A stretch of DNA of 64,000 nt from Litoribacterium kuwaitense (lineage in GTDB: Bacteria > Bacillota > Bacilli > Bacillales > DSM-28697). The stretch is from positions 124,001 through 188,000 of the forward strand of contig NZ_JAALFC010000001.1 in the NCBI RefSeq assembly GCF_011058155.1, written 5' to 3'. The notes below the pieces were generated by a model. The model saw only the letters and a program-made list of their open reading frames with translations. It ran no database searches and was not told where the DNA came from. Made by a program: the position numbers and the translations under genes. Numbering within the stretch: the stretch's first letter is position 1; the number at the start of each line of letters is the position of its first letter. Shown one piece after another: positions 8,489 to 17,959 of the stretch.

Positions 8489-9784
8489 ATGAATTTTTTA
8501 ATGAAAAAATTGAATCCAGGGTCTGAAAAAACGCTACGTGCGTTATTGCTTTTAATCGCCATCGGCGGTTTATACGCATTATCTATTGCGCTGTCCAATA
8601 CGTTTGTCAATGTGTATTTGTGGAAGCAATCAGGAGACTATGCTTCGATAGCCATCTACAATTTAGCAACAGTCATTTGGCAACCAATTACCTTTATTAT
8701 TGCCGGACGCTGGGCGAAGCGAGTGGATCGCGTCCTCGTATTACGGATAGGCGTTATTTTTCTTGCGTTTTTTTACCTAACCGTATTACTGATTGGTGAA
8801 CAATCGTCCGACCACTTAGTTTTATTAGGAAGTCTTCTCGGAATTGGCTTTGGCTTTTATTGGCTTGCGTTTAATGTGCTTACTTTTGAAATTACCGAAC
8901 CGGATACCCGCGATTTTTTTAATGGGTTTTTAGGTTTTTTATCCTCGTTTACTGGTATCATCGGGCCCATTTCAGCGGGGTTTATTATTTCACGCATGGA
9001 AGAATTTACAGGCTATACAACGATTTTTACAGCTTCTTTACTTTTGTTTGCTGCTGCTGTCGCGTTAAGCTTTTTTCTCTCTCCTCGTCCAGCAAAGGGA
9101 AGTTACGAATGGAAGCGCATCTTTAAAGAGCGTTCGTATAATTCGGATTGGAAACGAATTTTGCACGCGCACTTTTTTCAAGGGTTTCGGGAAGGAACCT
9201 TTGCATTTGCAATTACCATTTGGGTATTTATTGCGACTGGGAGTGAGTTGGCAATAGGGACATTTAGCTTAGTCAATTCGTCGATCGCTCTGTTGTTTTA
9301 TTTTATTGCAGCACGCTTTATAGCACCTAGTTATCGAAAAGAAACGATTTTATATGCCAGCTTAGCTATGTACGCGAGTGTACTTTGTCTCATGTTTTCA
9401 ATACAGTTTCCACTCTTGCTTACTTATGCTGTCATCACAGCCGTTGCTTATCCGCTTTTAACCGTTCCTTTTGCATCTTTGACTTATGATGTGATTGGTC
9501 GTGGCTGGAGGGCAGCAGATATGCGTGTAGAATATGTGGTTGTCAAAGAGCTCTATTTAAATGCTGGGCGTATCGTATCGATTTTACTTTTTATAGGTGT
9601 TGTTTTATCACCTTACGTAGATATAGGGTTGCCGATTTTAATTGCGGTCATTGGTGCAGGTCATTTGCTTATGTACCTTGCCATTCGGCATTTATACCAT
9701 CCGCCGCCTCCTCGTAAAGATGAAGAAGAGCGCTATCGCGGAAATGCCTGGGTTTTCCAGCAAAATAAGTCTGGTCCGCGGTAA
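8489..9784 (+). CDS. yqgE: MFS-type transporter YqgE
   Basis: A 431-aa polytopic membrane protein with about 12 hydrophobic segments of the major facilitator type. Substrate unknown. In-frame sequence upstream of ATG 8489 is present, but the start was chosen from the GAAGGCGAGG site and the length of Bacillus YqgE (about 430 aa). It lies between sodA and the class B PBP gene, the same order as sodA-yqgE-pbpA in B. subtilis. The C-terminal tail is charged and cytoplasmic. Confidence 0.87.
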   Translation: MNFLMKKLNPGSEKTLRALLLLIAIGGLYALSIALSNTFVNVYLWKQSGDYASIAIYNLATVIWQPITFIIAGRWAKRVDRVLVLRIGVIFLAFFYLTVLLIGEQSSDHLVLLGSLLGIGFGFYWLAFNVLTFEITEPDTRDFFNGFLGFLSSFTGIIGPISAGFIISRMEEFTGYTTIFTASLLLFAAAVALSFFLSPRPAKGSYEWKRIFKERSYNSDWKRILHAHFFQGFREGTFAFAITIWVFIATGSELAIGTFSLVNSSIALLFYFIAARFIAPSYRKETILYASLAMYASVLCLMFSIQFPLLLTYAVITAVAYPLLTVPFASLTYDVIGRGWRAADMRVEYVVVKELYLNAGRIVSILLFIGVVLSPYVDIGLPILIAVIGAGHLLMYLAIRHLYHPPPPRKDEEERYRGNAWVFQQNKSGPR

Positions 9785-9861
9785 GCGCTTTTCGCCTTCC
9801 TTCCCATTGCTTATTCATGGTAAAATGGTGTAATAACGTGGAGTGAAGGAGTTCTGCTATA

Positions 9862-11873
9862 GTGGAGCCAAACCAAAAAAACCGTAAGAAAAAACAATTA
9901 CCTTTTCGAATTAACGTTCTCTTTTTTATCGTTTTTTTATTGTTTTCTGTGCTTGTTTTACGTCTTGGAGTGTTGCAAATTGTTCATGGTGAAGAGTATC
10001 AACGTAGCTTAAATCGTACAGTAAACAATACAGTCAATACGCCTGTTCCGCGCGGGAAAATATATGATAGTGACTATACGCTTCTCGTTGATAATGAACC
10101 GCTGTATGCAATTACATATACGAGAGATAAAAATACTTCGAATAATGAGATGTTAGACATCGCTCAGACACTTGCAGGATTAATTGATAAAAGTGACGAG
10201 AAAGTGACTGAACGTGATGAAAAAGATTTTGGATCATTACAAACCCTGAACTGGCAAGAGAAAAAATCGCTGCTGAGATGGAGGAAGGGGAGCTTGAAGA
10301 CAATGAGCTGTATCAATTACAGCTTGAACGGATTACAAAAGAAGATTTAGCGACGATAAGCAAAGATGAAAGAGAAGTCCTTGCCATTTATCGTGAAATG
10401 GCGAGCGGATATGATCTTGTACCGCAAAATATTAAAATCGAAAATGTGACGGTAGAAGAGTATGCAAGGGTGAGTGAACGGTTAGAGGAGCTGCCGGGGA
10501 TTGAAACGACGACGAACTGGCAACGGGATTACAAAGAAGACGGTCTTTTTAAAAGTGTGATCGGAAATATTAGCAGTTCCGAAACTGGGTTACCTAAAGA
10601 GCTGCTTGATTATTATTTGGCACGAGGGTACAGCCGAAATGATCGAGTCGGGCGAAGTTATTTAGAGAAACAATATGAAGATGTGTTGCAAGGTCAGAAA
10701 AAGCAGGTTGTTAATACGTTAGACGATGGCGAGGTGATCTCAACGAAAGTGGTTCGTGAAGGAACTCGGGGTAAGGACTTAGTGTTAACGATTAATACAG
10801 ATCTGCAAAAAGAAGTGGAAAATATCATTGAAGAGGAGATTTTAAGGTCAAAAGCGATGTATGGCTCAAGCCAATACGCAAATGAAGCCTACGTATCGAT
10901 GATGGATCCACATACAGGGGAAATTTTTGCGATGGCAGGGAAAATGTATCATCGTAATGAGCAAGGGGAAGTTCAATTTATCGATAATCCTCTCGGTGTA
11001 ACGAATAATGCGTATGAAATGGGATCGGCTGTTAAAGGTGCAAGCGTTCTAGCAGGTTTGCAAAGCGGTGTAATTCAACCAGGAGAACAAATCGATGATC
11101 GGCCGATTCAAATTAAGGATACACCCATCAAGAAATCTTGGAAATATCTCGGTTACAATAATGACTTACAAGCGTTGCAGCAATCGTCGAACGTCTACAT
11201 GTGGCATATCGGGATGCGCATGGGTGATTACAATTATCGCCCCAATGAGGCAGCACCATTTAATAACCCGGCTGCCTTTGAAGAAGTGCGCAACTATTTT
11301 TCACAGTTTGGTCTTGGTGTGAAAACAGGCATTGATTTACCGACTGAAAGCTCTGGTTACATTGGTACTGGACGACTCATTGGTAACTTGATGGATATGA
11401 TGATCGGTCAGTATGATACGTATACGACGATGCAGCTGAATCAATATGTATCTACAATTGCCAATGACGGATACCGTATCCAACCGCGCCTTGTAAAGGA
11501 AATACGTGAGCCTAAGTTGTCTAATGATGGTCCTGGACCTTTAATTCAAAGGTTTGAACCAAACATTTTAAACAAAGTTGAAATGCCACAATCGTATATT
11601 GAGCGTGTGCAACAAGGGTTTCATATGGTATTTCATACGACACCAGGAACGGCAGATACCCACTTTGCGAATCGACCATATGAGGCGGCTGGAAAAACGG
11701 GTACGGCTGAAGCAGGAAATTCTTATAACCTTACCTTAGTCGGCTATGCACCATATGATGATCCAGAGGTTGCTTTTGCCGTGACTGTTCCAGGCATTGA
11801 TGACCAGGATCGAATCAACTTAAATATAGGACAGCGTATTTTAGATGAATATTTTAATTATGAAGGCTCATAA
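9862..11873 (+). CDS. pbpA: class B penicillin-binding protein, PbpA/PBP2a type (frameshifted in this sequence)
   Basis: Transpeptidase for lateral-wall peptidoglycan. A cytoplasmic N terminus and single membrane helix (about residues 17-37) are followed by the dimerisation domain with VPRGKIYD. The transpeptidase domain has SAVK (SxxK, catalytic Ser), SSN and KTGTAEAG (KTG). The GTG-9862 frame ends early: at the T4 tract 10227-10230 homologous sequence moves to another frame, and one extra T gives DFWIITNPELAREK. The restored length is about 670 aa. All catalytic motifs lie after the shift. A functional rod-shape PBP is expected, so an assembly error is likelier than decay. Confidence 0.85.
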
Positions 11874-11903
11874 AGCGAGGCTGAGGCTATCGTGAAAAAA
11901 TAA

Positions 11904-11933
11904 AAGGAGACGGCTGCATCCATCCGTCTCCTT
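11904..11933. terminator. bidirectional terminator between pbpA and a convergent gene
   Basis: 10-bp perfect stem AAGGAGACGG / CCGTCTCCTT with a 10-nt loop between two converging genes; A-rich on the left and T/A-rich on the right. Confidence 0.75.
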
Positions 11934-11941
11934 ACGTATAT

Positions 11942-12487
11942 TTAATTCGTGATTTCGTTGGCGATATCGACGACATTCATACCACGCTTAATGATATGTT
12001 CACCGATTTGAATTGATTGGGCCATGTCGTTGTCTTCGAGGTAATCGTTTAAAATATTTGCTTTTAAGAGACCTAAGTCTTCGAGCTGTTGACTAACTTC
12101 ACCAGTCGTCATGCCTTCGGAGATCGTAATCGTCCATTCTTTTTTTGGCGTTGTGTCTTCCTTCTCGGGCTTGGCAGGTACCTCTTTTTCAGAATTCGTT
12201 GTGGATTCTTCTTCAAGTTTTTCTGCTTGTTCGATCGGTGCTTTTTCTGTAGAATCATCATCTGCTGAAGGGTGCTTTTTGTCTACTGGATCGTTGTCTT
12301 CTTGTGCGTCAGCTACTTGATCATCTATGGACTGATTGATTGGAACAGCTTTTTGTCCTTGTTCAGCTAAATAGGCTTGGACTGTTTCATCATTCATGTC
12401 AAGATCGTTTGAAAAGCCAGTAAAAACAAGGAGCACGCAAATAGAAAACAAGATGCCGCCAGCAAAGGCGCGAAGTGAATATTTCAT
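11942..12487 (-). CDS. membrane-anchored protein with MltG/YceG-like C-terminal domain
   Basis: A 181-aa protein. The N-terminal hydrophobic segment (about residues 7-25) anchors an exported part. A long acidic, low-complexity linker (about 45-115, rich in D, E, K, T) follows. The C-terminal 65 residues (WTITISEGMTTGEVSQQLED ... GEHIIKRGMNVVDIANEIT) resemble the LysM-like substrate-binding module of endolytic transglycosylase MltG, without its catalytic domain. It overlaps the upstream gene by 1 bp (TAATG), so the two are translationally coupled. A cell-wall role is inferred; the function is not known. Confidence 0.7.
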   Translation of the reverse strand: MKYSLRAFAGGILFSICVLLVFTGFSNDLDMNDETVQAYLAEQGQKAVPINQSIDDQVADAQEDNDPVDKKHPSADDDSTEKAPIEQAEKLEEESTTNSEKEVPAKPEKEDTTPKKEWTITISEGMTTGEVSQQLEDLGLLKANILNDYLEDNDMAQSIQIGEHIIKRGMNVVDIANEITN

Positions 12488-12852
12488 TATCCTATGACAC
12501 CCCGACTTTGCTCGCCGTATAATATTTGTTCAACGACTTCTTCAGACAGAGAAAGTTCACTAGCGATTTGTTGAATGTTTAAGCCTTGCGTATGAAAATG
12601 AAGCGCTTGTTCGATCAAGCGTTCCTCTGTACTGGCAGCTTGATCGTTTATATCATCGCTTGAAGAGTAAGTCAGCATCATTTCTTCTTCAAAGACTTCA
12701 ACTTTTCGTTTAAGTTGATAATTTTCTTGAGCGGTTTGTATTGTCAGTTGCTCGAGCTGCTCCTCAACAACTTTAACACGGTCACGCGTAAAGAATGAAA
12801 GAACCAATAATACGATCGAAATACATAACAATACAATTACAGCTGTTGTCAT
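12487..12852 (-). CDS. small membrane protein with coiled coil and C-terminal HTH-like segment
   Basis: 121 aa. One N-terminal membrane helix (about 2-19) is followed by a coiled coil (about 23-60, VEEQLEQLTIQTAQENYQLK) and a C-terminal segment, FHTQGLNIQQIASELSLSEE, that reads like a helix-turn-helix of the sigma-70 region 4 or degradative-enzyme type. AAGGAAGGGAA precedes the ATG. It forms an operon with the MltG-like gene. Function unknown; a membrane-tethered regulator or adaptor is possible. Confidence 0.7.
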   Translation of the reverse strand: MTTAVIVLLCISIVLLVLSFFTRDRVKVVEEQLEQLTIQTAQENYQLKRKVEVFEEEMMLTYSSSDDINDQAASTEERLIEQALHFHTQGLNIQQIASELSLSEEVVEQILYGEQSRGVIG

Positions 12853-13027
12853 AAGTTCCCTTCCTTTTCCTAAAATCTCTCTCTGTTATATCATATTCTT
12901 CGCAGCAAACGAAGGGTTTTCAGGAAGACAGGGGCGAATTTTTTCGGAATGTGTCGAATCAATGATACGACTGATGGTTATGATCATGAAAAGTAAGCAG
13001 TGATTGTTCATTTTCGATAGAAAACCC

Positions 13028-13056
13028 TTGCCTTTTCAAGTCCTTTTTGGTAACTT
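13028..13056 (+). promoter_or_regulatory. rpmG promoter
   Basis: TTGCCT (13028-13033), 17 bp, TAACTT (13051-13056), about 35 bp before the start codon. Confidence 0.55.
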
Positions 13057-13092
13057 AATAAAGTATGTGTTGTAAGGAATGGAGGGATAGCA

Positions 13093-13242
13093 ATGCGTGT
13101 AAACATTACACTTGAGTGCACAGAAACCGGCGATCGTAACTATATTACGACTAAAAACAAGCGAACTAACCCAGAACGTATTGAACTAAAAAAATATTCA
13201 CCACGTCTTCGCCGTCATACAGTACACCGCGAGACGAAATAA
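13093..13242 (+). CDS. rpmG: 50S ribosomal protein L33
   Basis: 49 aa, from [20 protein letters not shown] to HTVHRETK; the typical L33 pattern. It has a single cysteine, so it lacks the paired CxxC motifs and is the zinc-free (C-minus) form. GGAGGG lies 8 nt before the ATG. Monocistronic, with its own promoter and terminator. Confidence 0.95.
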   Translation: MRVNITLECTETGDRNYITTKNKRTNPERIELKKYSPRLRRHTVHRETK

Positions 13243-13270
13243 CAACAGGTTTAGCACCTGTTGTTTTTTT
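13241..13270 (+). terminator. rpmG terminator
   Basis: AACAACAGGT / ACCTGTTGTT stem with a 5-nt loop and T7; it overlaps the stop codon. Confidence 0.92.
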
Positions 13271-13325
13271 ATTATAAAAATGCGCTTCAGTTGGCAATTG
13301 AAAGCAGCTCCTCTAAAATATTGTT

Positions 13326-13900
13326 ATGATGAAAAATGATAAAAAGATGCTACGAAAAAAAATGAATATGATTCGCACGCATATCCAAGATCGATCGTTA
13401 AAGTCAGAGCTTGCCTGTCAACGTTTGACAGAGACAGATGAATGGAGGAAGGCACAGACAGTAGGGGTCTACTCACCAATTCGTGAAGAATGTGACCCTT
13501 CATTGATAAAAGAAAAAGCGCTTTTAGAAAATAAACGTATTGTGATGCCGAAAGTGATTGATAAAGAGCACATGGCTTTTTATCCATGGGCGCCGCATAT
13601 ACAGACGAAGAAAAATCGCTACGGAATAGAAGAGCCGGTCGGAGAAGGCTCGGTCAATTTTCAACCGTCGGATATGATGATCGTCCCTGGCCTAGCATTT
13701 ACAAAAAAAGGAGCTCGCTTAGGATATGGAGGCGGGTATTACGATCGTTTTTTGCGAATACGCCAATGATAAAGGTCGGGCTCGCTTTTGAAGAGCAGCT
13801 CCTTGATCAATTGCCTACGATTACAACAGATGTGTTGATGGACCTTATTGTGACTGATCAAAAAATTTACCGTCCAAAAAAAGGAGGCAGGGAGGCGTAA
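13326..13900 (+). CDS. yqgN: 5-formyltetrahydrofolate cyclo-ligase (frameshifted in this sequence)
   Basis: Converts 5-formyl-THF to 5,10-methenyl-THF with ATP (5-FTHF cyclo-ligase / MTHFS family). The first frame gives residues 1 to about 143, with PSDMMIVPGLAFTKKGARLGYGGGYYDRF, the conserved C-terminal active-site block. At the T6 tract 13748-13753 it runs to an early stop. The missing tail (ANTPMIKVGLAFEEQLLDQLP ... DLIVTDQKIYR) is in another frame, and one more T restores about 191 aa. No clear ribosome site precedes the ATG-ATG start. It overlaps the next ATG by 1 bp. Confidence 0.83.
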
Positions 13901-14907
13901 TGACAAGTCAACGACGATATTCGAGGCAAACCCTTTTTGCGCCGATTGGACAGGAAGGTCAGGAGAAGTTATTGCAATCTTCCGTTCTTATTGTTGGAAT
14001 GGGTGCTTTAGGAACGGCTACCGCATCTCATTTTGTTCGTGCTGGCGTAGGACATGTTCGTTTTGTTGACCGAGATTTTGTTGAGTGGTCTAACTTACAG
14101 CGTCAACAACTGTTTGATGAAGAGGATGCGCGCCAACTTCTTCCGAAAGCTCAGGCCGCTGAACTGAAATTAAAGCAAATCAATAGCTCAATTCATGTAG
14201 AAGGCATTATCGCTGACGTATCAGCTGAAAATCTGCCATCTTTTCTTGAGGGAATGGATGTCATCGTAGATGGAACCGATAATTTCGAGACGCGTTTTTT
14301 GTTAAATGAAGCAAGTGTCAAATACGGTATTCCGTATGCCTATGGTGGTGTTGTCAGTTCGCGAAGCTTGGCAGCTTTTTTTGAACCAGGAAAAACCCCA
14401 TGTTTACGATGCTTGATTTCAGGAGGGACATCATCAGAAACGTGTGATACAGCAGGGGTCATTTCACCTGCAGTGACATTAACGACCTCTTGGCAAGCAG
14501 CAAGCACGTTAAAATACCTTGTTGACGCAAAAGAGGAGCGACCCGGAATGATGTCTTGTGATATTTGGACGGGACAGTCTCATTTTTTCCCGTATGCAAA
14601 GCCGAAAGAGCAATGTCCAACTTGTCAGAAAAAACAATTCCCTCTTTTAAATGGTGCAGAACGTACGACGTCTGTCATGTGTGGCCGTGATTCAGTTCAA
14701 TTGCACTATGAAGACGCGTTTCAATTAGATAAAGTGGCAACACAGCTTTCTCCCTTCGGTGAAGTTAAAAAAACACCTTTTCTCGTTCGCGCTCATCTTG
14801 ACGATGACATTACATTTGTTATTTTTCCTGATGGACGTGTGCTCATTCAAGGTACAACAGATTCAGCGAGAGCACGTAGTCTTTATAGTCGTTTTATTGG
14901 GAACTAA
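13900..14907 (+). CDS. ThiF/MoeB/HesA-family adenylyltransferase (E1-like)
   Basis: 335 aa. E1-like enzymes adenylate the C-terminal Gly-Gly of ThiS or MoaD. Seen: nucleotide motif VGMGALGTATA (about residues 30-41), VDRDFVEWSNLQRQQLF, the DGTDNFETRFLLNE segment, and two CxxC pairs (CLRC and CPTC) for structural zinc. The protein activated is not fixed by sequence. A ThiS domain is encoded at 27.9 kb and no other E1 gene lies in the window, so a ThiF role is plausible. The start is coupled to the upstream stop (TAATG). Confidence 0.88.
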   Translation: MTSQRRYSRQTLFAPIGQEGQEKLLQSSVLIVGMGALGTATASHFVRAGVGHVRFVDRDFVEWSNLQRQQLFDEEDARQLLPKAQAAELKLKQINSSIHVEGIIADVSAENLPSFLEGMDVIVDGTDNFETRFLLNEASVKYGIPYAYGGVVSSRSLAAFFEPGKTPCLRCLISGGTSSETCDTAGVISPAVTLTTSWQAASTLKYLVDAKEERPGMMSCDIWTGQSHFFPYAKPKEQCPTCQKKQFPLLNGAERTTSVMCGRDSVQLHYEDAFQLDKVATQLSPFGEVKKTPFLVRAHLDDDITFVIFPDGRVLIQGTTDSARARSLYSRFIGN

Positions 14908-14968
14908 CACTTCTTTATGCATAAGGAACTTGTTTACATGGCATCCTATTATGTAGGAGGGATGTCGA

Positions 14969-15151
14969 TTGAGAGAAGGAGAAGTTTTAATTAGAGCGAT
15001 CTTCATTGTCTTAGGAATCGTCTTACTCTATCGGTTTCGGTTCCGACTGTTCCAGCTAATCCTCTCACAACAATGGTTGCGTTCGATTGTCGTTAGGCGT
15101 TTCGCAGGTCCTTATATTCGTAAAAAGCTATCTGAAGAATTGTTTCGGTGA
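14969..15151 (+). CDS. small membrane protein, YqgO-like
   Basis: 60 aa. One hydrophobic segment (about residues 7-20) is followed by a basic, arginine-rich tail (LYRFRFRLFQLI ... RKKLSEELFR). TTG start 7 nt after AGGAGGG. Size and place after the cyclo-ligase region fit YqgO of B. subtilis, but similarity is weak. Function unknown. Confidence 0.6.
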   Translation: MREGEVLIRAIFIVLGIVLLYRFRFRLFQLILSQQWLRSIVVRRFAGPYIRKKLSEELFR

Positions 15152-15176
15152 CTTTCATTTCATTTATTTTTGCATG

Positions 15177-15202
15177 AAGCTCCTTTATCAAGGGGCTTTT
15201 TT
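15177..15202 (+). terminator. terminator after the yqgO-like gene
   Basis: AAGCTCC / GGGGCTT stem with an 8-nt loop and T6. Confidence 0.75.
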
Positions 15203-15283
15203 GTTGCGATCTCTTAAAGGGAATGTATGTCTCGTCCAGTTCTTGCCAATGCTTGTGATAGTACACAATCGGAGGGCGAACGT

Positions 15284-16749
15284 ATGACGAATAAAGAGGT
15301 ACACAAAGTCCCGTGCTCAGCTGAGTTGCAAAAAATGTAGAATATTTAAGTGAACGATTAGGAGTTAAAGAGAGCTTCGATGTGATTCAACTCGATTTAA
15401 CATATGCGAATCGTAAAATGGCGATATTTTTAGTGGATGGCTTTATTAAAGATGACATTATGCATTATTTAATGAGACTTTTGTCAGGGCTTGATGAAGC
15501 GCAATTGGCTGATGATCCTTTGGAATCGTTGTTACGCACGTATATCCCATATGTGGAAGTTGATACAGAAAACGATTTGGAGCGGGTTGTCGATCAAGTG
15601 TTGAGTGGCCCCGCCGCTTTGCTTGTGGACGGAATCGATCATGCGATATTAATTGACGCAAGAACATATCCGGTTCGTGGACCAGAGGAGCCGGATGTGG
15701 AGCGGGTTGTGCGTGGGGCGCGAGATGGTTTTGTCGAAACGATTGTTTTTAATACGGCTATGACGCGTCGGCGTGTTCGAGATCGCTCATTGCGGATGGA
15801 ATACATGCAAGTCGGTCGTCGTTCTAAGACAGACGTTTGTATTAGTTTTTTAGATGATATAGCCAATCCAGAGCATGTGGAGCTAATAAGACAATCGTTA
15901 AAGAAAATTGACACTGATGGCTTGCCGATGGGGGAAAAAACGATAGAGGAATTTATTTTTGAGCGTTTTAACAACCCATATCCGCTGGCGCGCTATACGG
16001 AGCGGCCAGATACGGCAGCTTCACACCTGTTTGAAGGTCATGTGCTCATCATCGTTGATGGTTCGCCGAGTGTACTCATTACGCCGACAACTTTTTTTCA
16101 TCATTTACAGCATGCCGAGGAATATCGGCAAAAGCCGGTCGTTGGAATGTATTTACGCTTCGTCCGTTTCCTTGGCGTATGGCTTTCGTTGTTTATGCTC
16201 CCTCTTTGGTATTTGCTTGCGATGAACGCTAGTATGGTGCCAGAAGCGTTCGATTACATTGGTGCAGACGATTTTGGTGTTGTTCCGTTACTCGCGCAAT
16301 TTATTATTATCGAAATTGGCTTAGATTTATTACGGATGGCTGCCATTCATACACCTTCCTCGCTAGCCACTGCTCTTGGGCTTGTCGCTGCAATTTTAAT
16401 CGGTCAAGTGGCAGTTGAGGTAGGATTATTTTCGAATGAAGTCATTCTGTACTTATCGATTGCCGCCATCGGTACATTTGCAACACCTAGTTATGAACTC
16501 AGTATTGCCAATCGTTTATTCCGCATTCTTTTGCTATTGGTGACAGGTTTCTTCGGTGGTATAGGGTACGTCGTTGGTGTCACGCTTTGGGTTTTATTTC
16601 TTGCTCGCATTAAAGCGTTTGATGTCCCTTACTTATGGCCGTTACTCCCATTTAATTATAAGGCCTTAAAGGATGTCTTGTTCCGATCGCCGATACCGTT
16701 GAAGCATCATCGGCCAGAAATTTTACAGCCTAAAGACCCCGATCGTTAA
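15284..16749 (+). CDS. spoVAF: spore germination protein SpoVAF (GerABKA family; N terminus frameshifted)
   Basis: GerA-type A subunit of the spore inner membrane. The soluble N-terminal half includes RTYPVRGPEEPDVERVVRG and RDRSLRMEYMQVGRRSKTDV; the C-terminal half (from about residue 285) has about five membrane helices. ATG 15284 behind GGAGGG reads MTNKEVHKVPCSAELQK, then meets a stop after the A6 tract 15330-15335. One more A joins it to NVEYLSERLGVKESFDVIQL in the main frame, giving about 488 aa. It stands alone, not in a spoVA operon, at the place of gluP in the B. subtilis order. Confidence 0.85.
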
Positions 16750-16770
16750 TGGATCGTATATTTAGAACGC

Positions 16771-16814
16771 AAAAAAGCTCGAAAGAAGGCCCAATCCTTT
16801 TTTGAGCTTTTATT
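16771..16814 (+). terminator. spoVAF terminator
   Basis: AAAAGCTC / GAGCTTTT outer stem with an inner AAGG / CCTT pairing; T-rich 3' side. Confidence 0.75.
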
Positions 16815-16982
16815 TGCTTTATCAAACCTTCGTTTCTATGGTATGGTGAAATTACTTAAGGATGGGGAAAACAATCAGCCTTCTCCACCATCCGGTTTGA
16901 TAAGAATATTATCTTCCTCATCGTAGAGTTTTTTTGGAAAATTGATTATAATGAAGATTAGCGTACGTTAGGAGCATGAGAC

Positions 16983-17189
16983 ATGAAGCGTTATGACGAT
17001 GTCGTTCGATTATTACGTCGTTATGGGTCATTTATTTACACAGGCGATCGAATCGCCGACCTTACATTAATGAAAACAGATTTGAAAGAGCTGTTAGACA
17101 GAGGAATATTGAGCACGGCTGATTATGCACAGGCAGTGAACCTTATTCGCAATGAGGAATTGATTGTTAAGAAAAGGGTTGGTGAATAA
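16983..17189 (+). CDS. yqgQ: DUF910 protein YqgQ
   Basis: 68 aa, from MKRYDDVVRLLRRYGSFIYT to a charged tail. The DUF910 pattern (YGxFIYTGDRxADLxLMxxEL...) is clear. Cytoplasmic, compact and helical; function unknown. GGAGC precedes the ATG, and a TATAAT at 16947-16952 could be its -10 box. It heads a cluster with a nitroreductase (3 bp gap) and glcK; in B. subtilis yqgQ directly precedes glcK. Confidence 0.88.
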   Translation: MKRYDDVVRLLRRYGSFIYTGDRIADLTLMKTDLKELLDRGILSTADYAQAVNLIRNEELIVKKRVGE

Positions 17190-17192
17190 ACC

Positions 17193-17924
17193 ATGAATCC
17201 GACCATTGAGTTGTTAAAAAATCATCGTTCGGTCCGAAATTTTCTAGACAAGCCTATAGCGAAAGAGATGGAAGAGGCTATTTTGCAAAGTGCACGTTTT
17301 GCGTCAACCTCAAGCTACCTTCAAGCATTTACGATCATTATTGTTCGTGATCTAAATAAACGTAAAGTATTGCGAGAAGTGACACGTGATCAGGAATATG
17401 TTGAAAAGAATGGATTGTTTCTCGTGTTTTGTGCTGATTTTCATAAGCATATTGAACTAGCGCAACGATATGATCGGCAGCTTGAGCAATCATTGTTACA
17501 TGCGGAAGCCTACACGGTTGGTGTTGTTGATGCAGCTCTAGCGGCGCAAAATGTCGCTATTGCGGCAGAGTCGCTTGGGCTTGGCATCTGCTATATCGGT
17601 GGGCTTCGTAATGATCTACATAAAGTAAGTGAATGCTTAAACATTCCGTCTCATGTTGTTCCGTTGTTCGGTATGTCCATTGGTCATCCGGCGAAGGAAA
17701 CAGACAAAAAGCCTCGGCTTCCCGCTTCTGTGCTTTTCCATGAAGATACATATCAAGATGAACGAATCGCTCAAATAGATGAATATGATGAGATAGTGTC
17801 CGATTATTATCAAGAGCGGACAAAAGGGAAGCGTTCAGACAGCTGGTCGGATCAAGCGACTCAGACATTGGCTGCTCCAAAAAGAACGTATTTGCTCAAT
17901 TATTTACAGAATCAAGGTTTTTAA
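17193..17924 (+). CDS. NfsA-type FMN-dependent NADPH nitroreductase
   Basis: 243 aa of the nitroreductase / flavin reductase P family. The N-terminal signature LLKNHRSVRNFLDKPI, FMN-site segments ASTSSYLQAFT and GLGICYIGGLRND, and the long C-terminal tail are typical of NfsA enzymes. It reduces nitroaromatics or quinones with NADPH; the physiological substrate is unknown. It is inserted between yqgQ and glcK relative to B. subtilis and starts 3 bp after yqgQ, so it shares that transcript. Confidence 0.88.
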   Translation: MNPTIELLKNHRSVRNFLDKPIAKEMEEAILQSARFASTSSYLQAFTIIIVRDLNKRKVLREVTRDQEYVEKNGLFLVFCADFHKHIELAQRYDRQLEQSLLHAEAYTVGVVDAALAAQNVAIAAESLGLGICYIGGLRNDLHKVSECLNIPSHVVPLFGMSIGHPAKETDKKPRLPASVLFHEDTYQDERIAQIDEYDEIVSDYYQERTKGKRSDSWSDQATQTLAAPKRTYLLNYLQNQGF

Positions 17925-17959
17925 AAAATAGAGGGATAAAGATTAAAGGGGAGAGCGTT

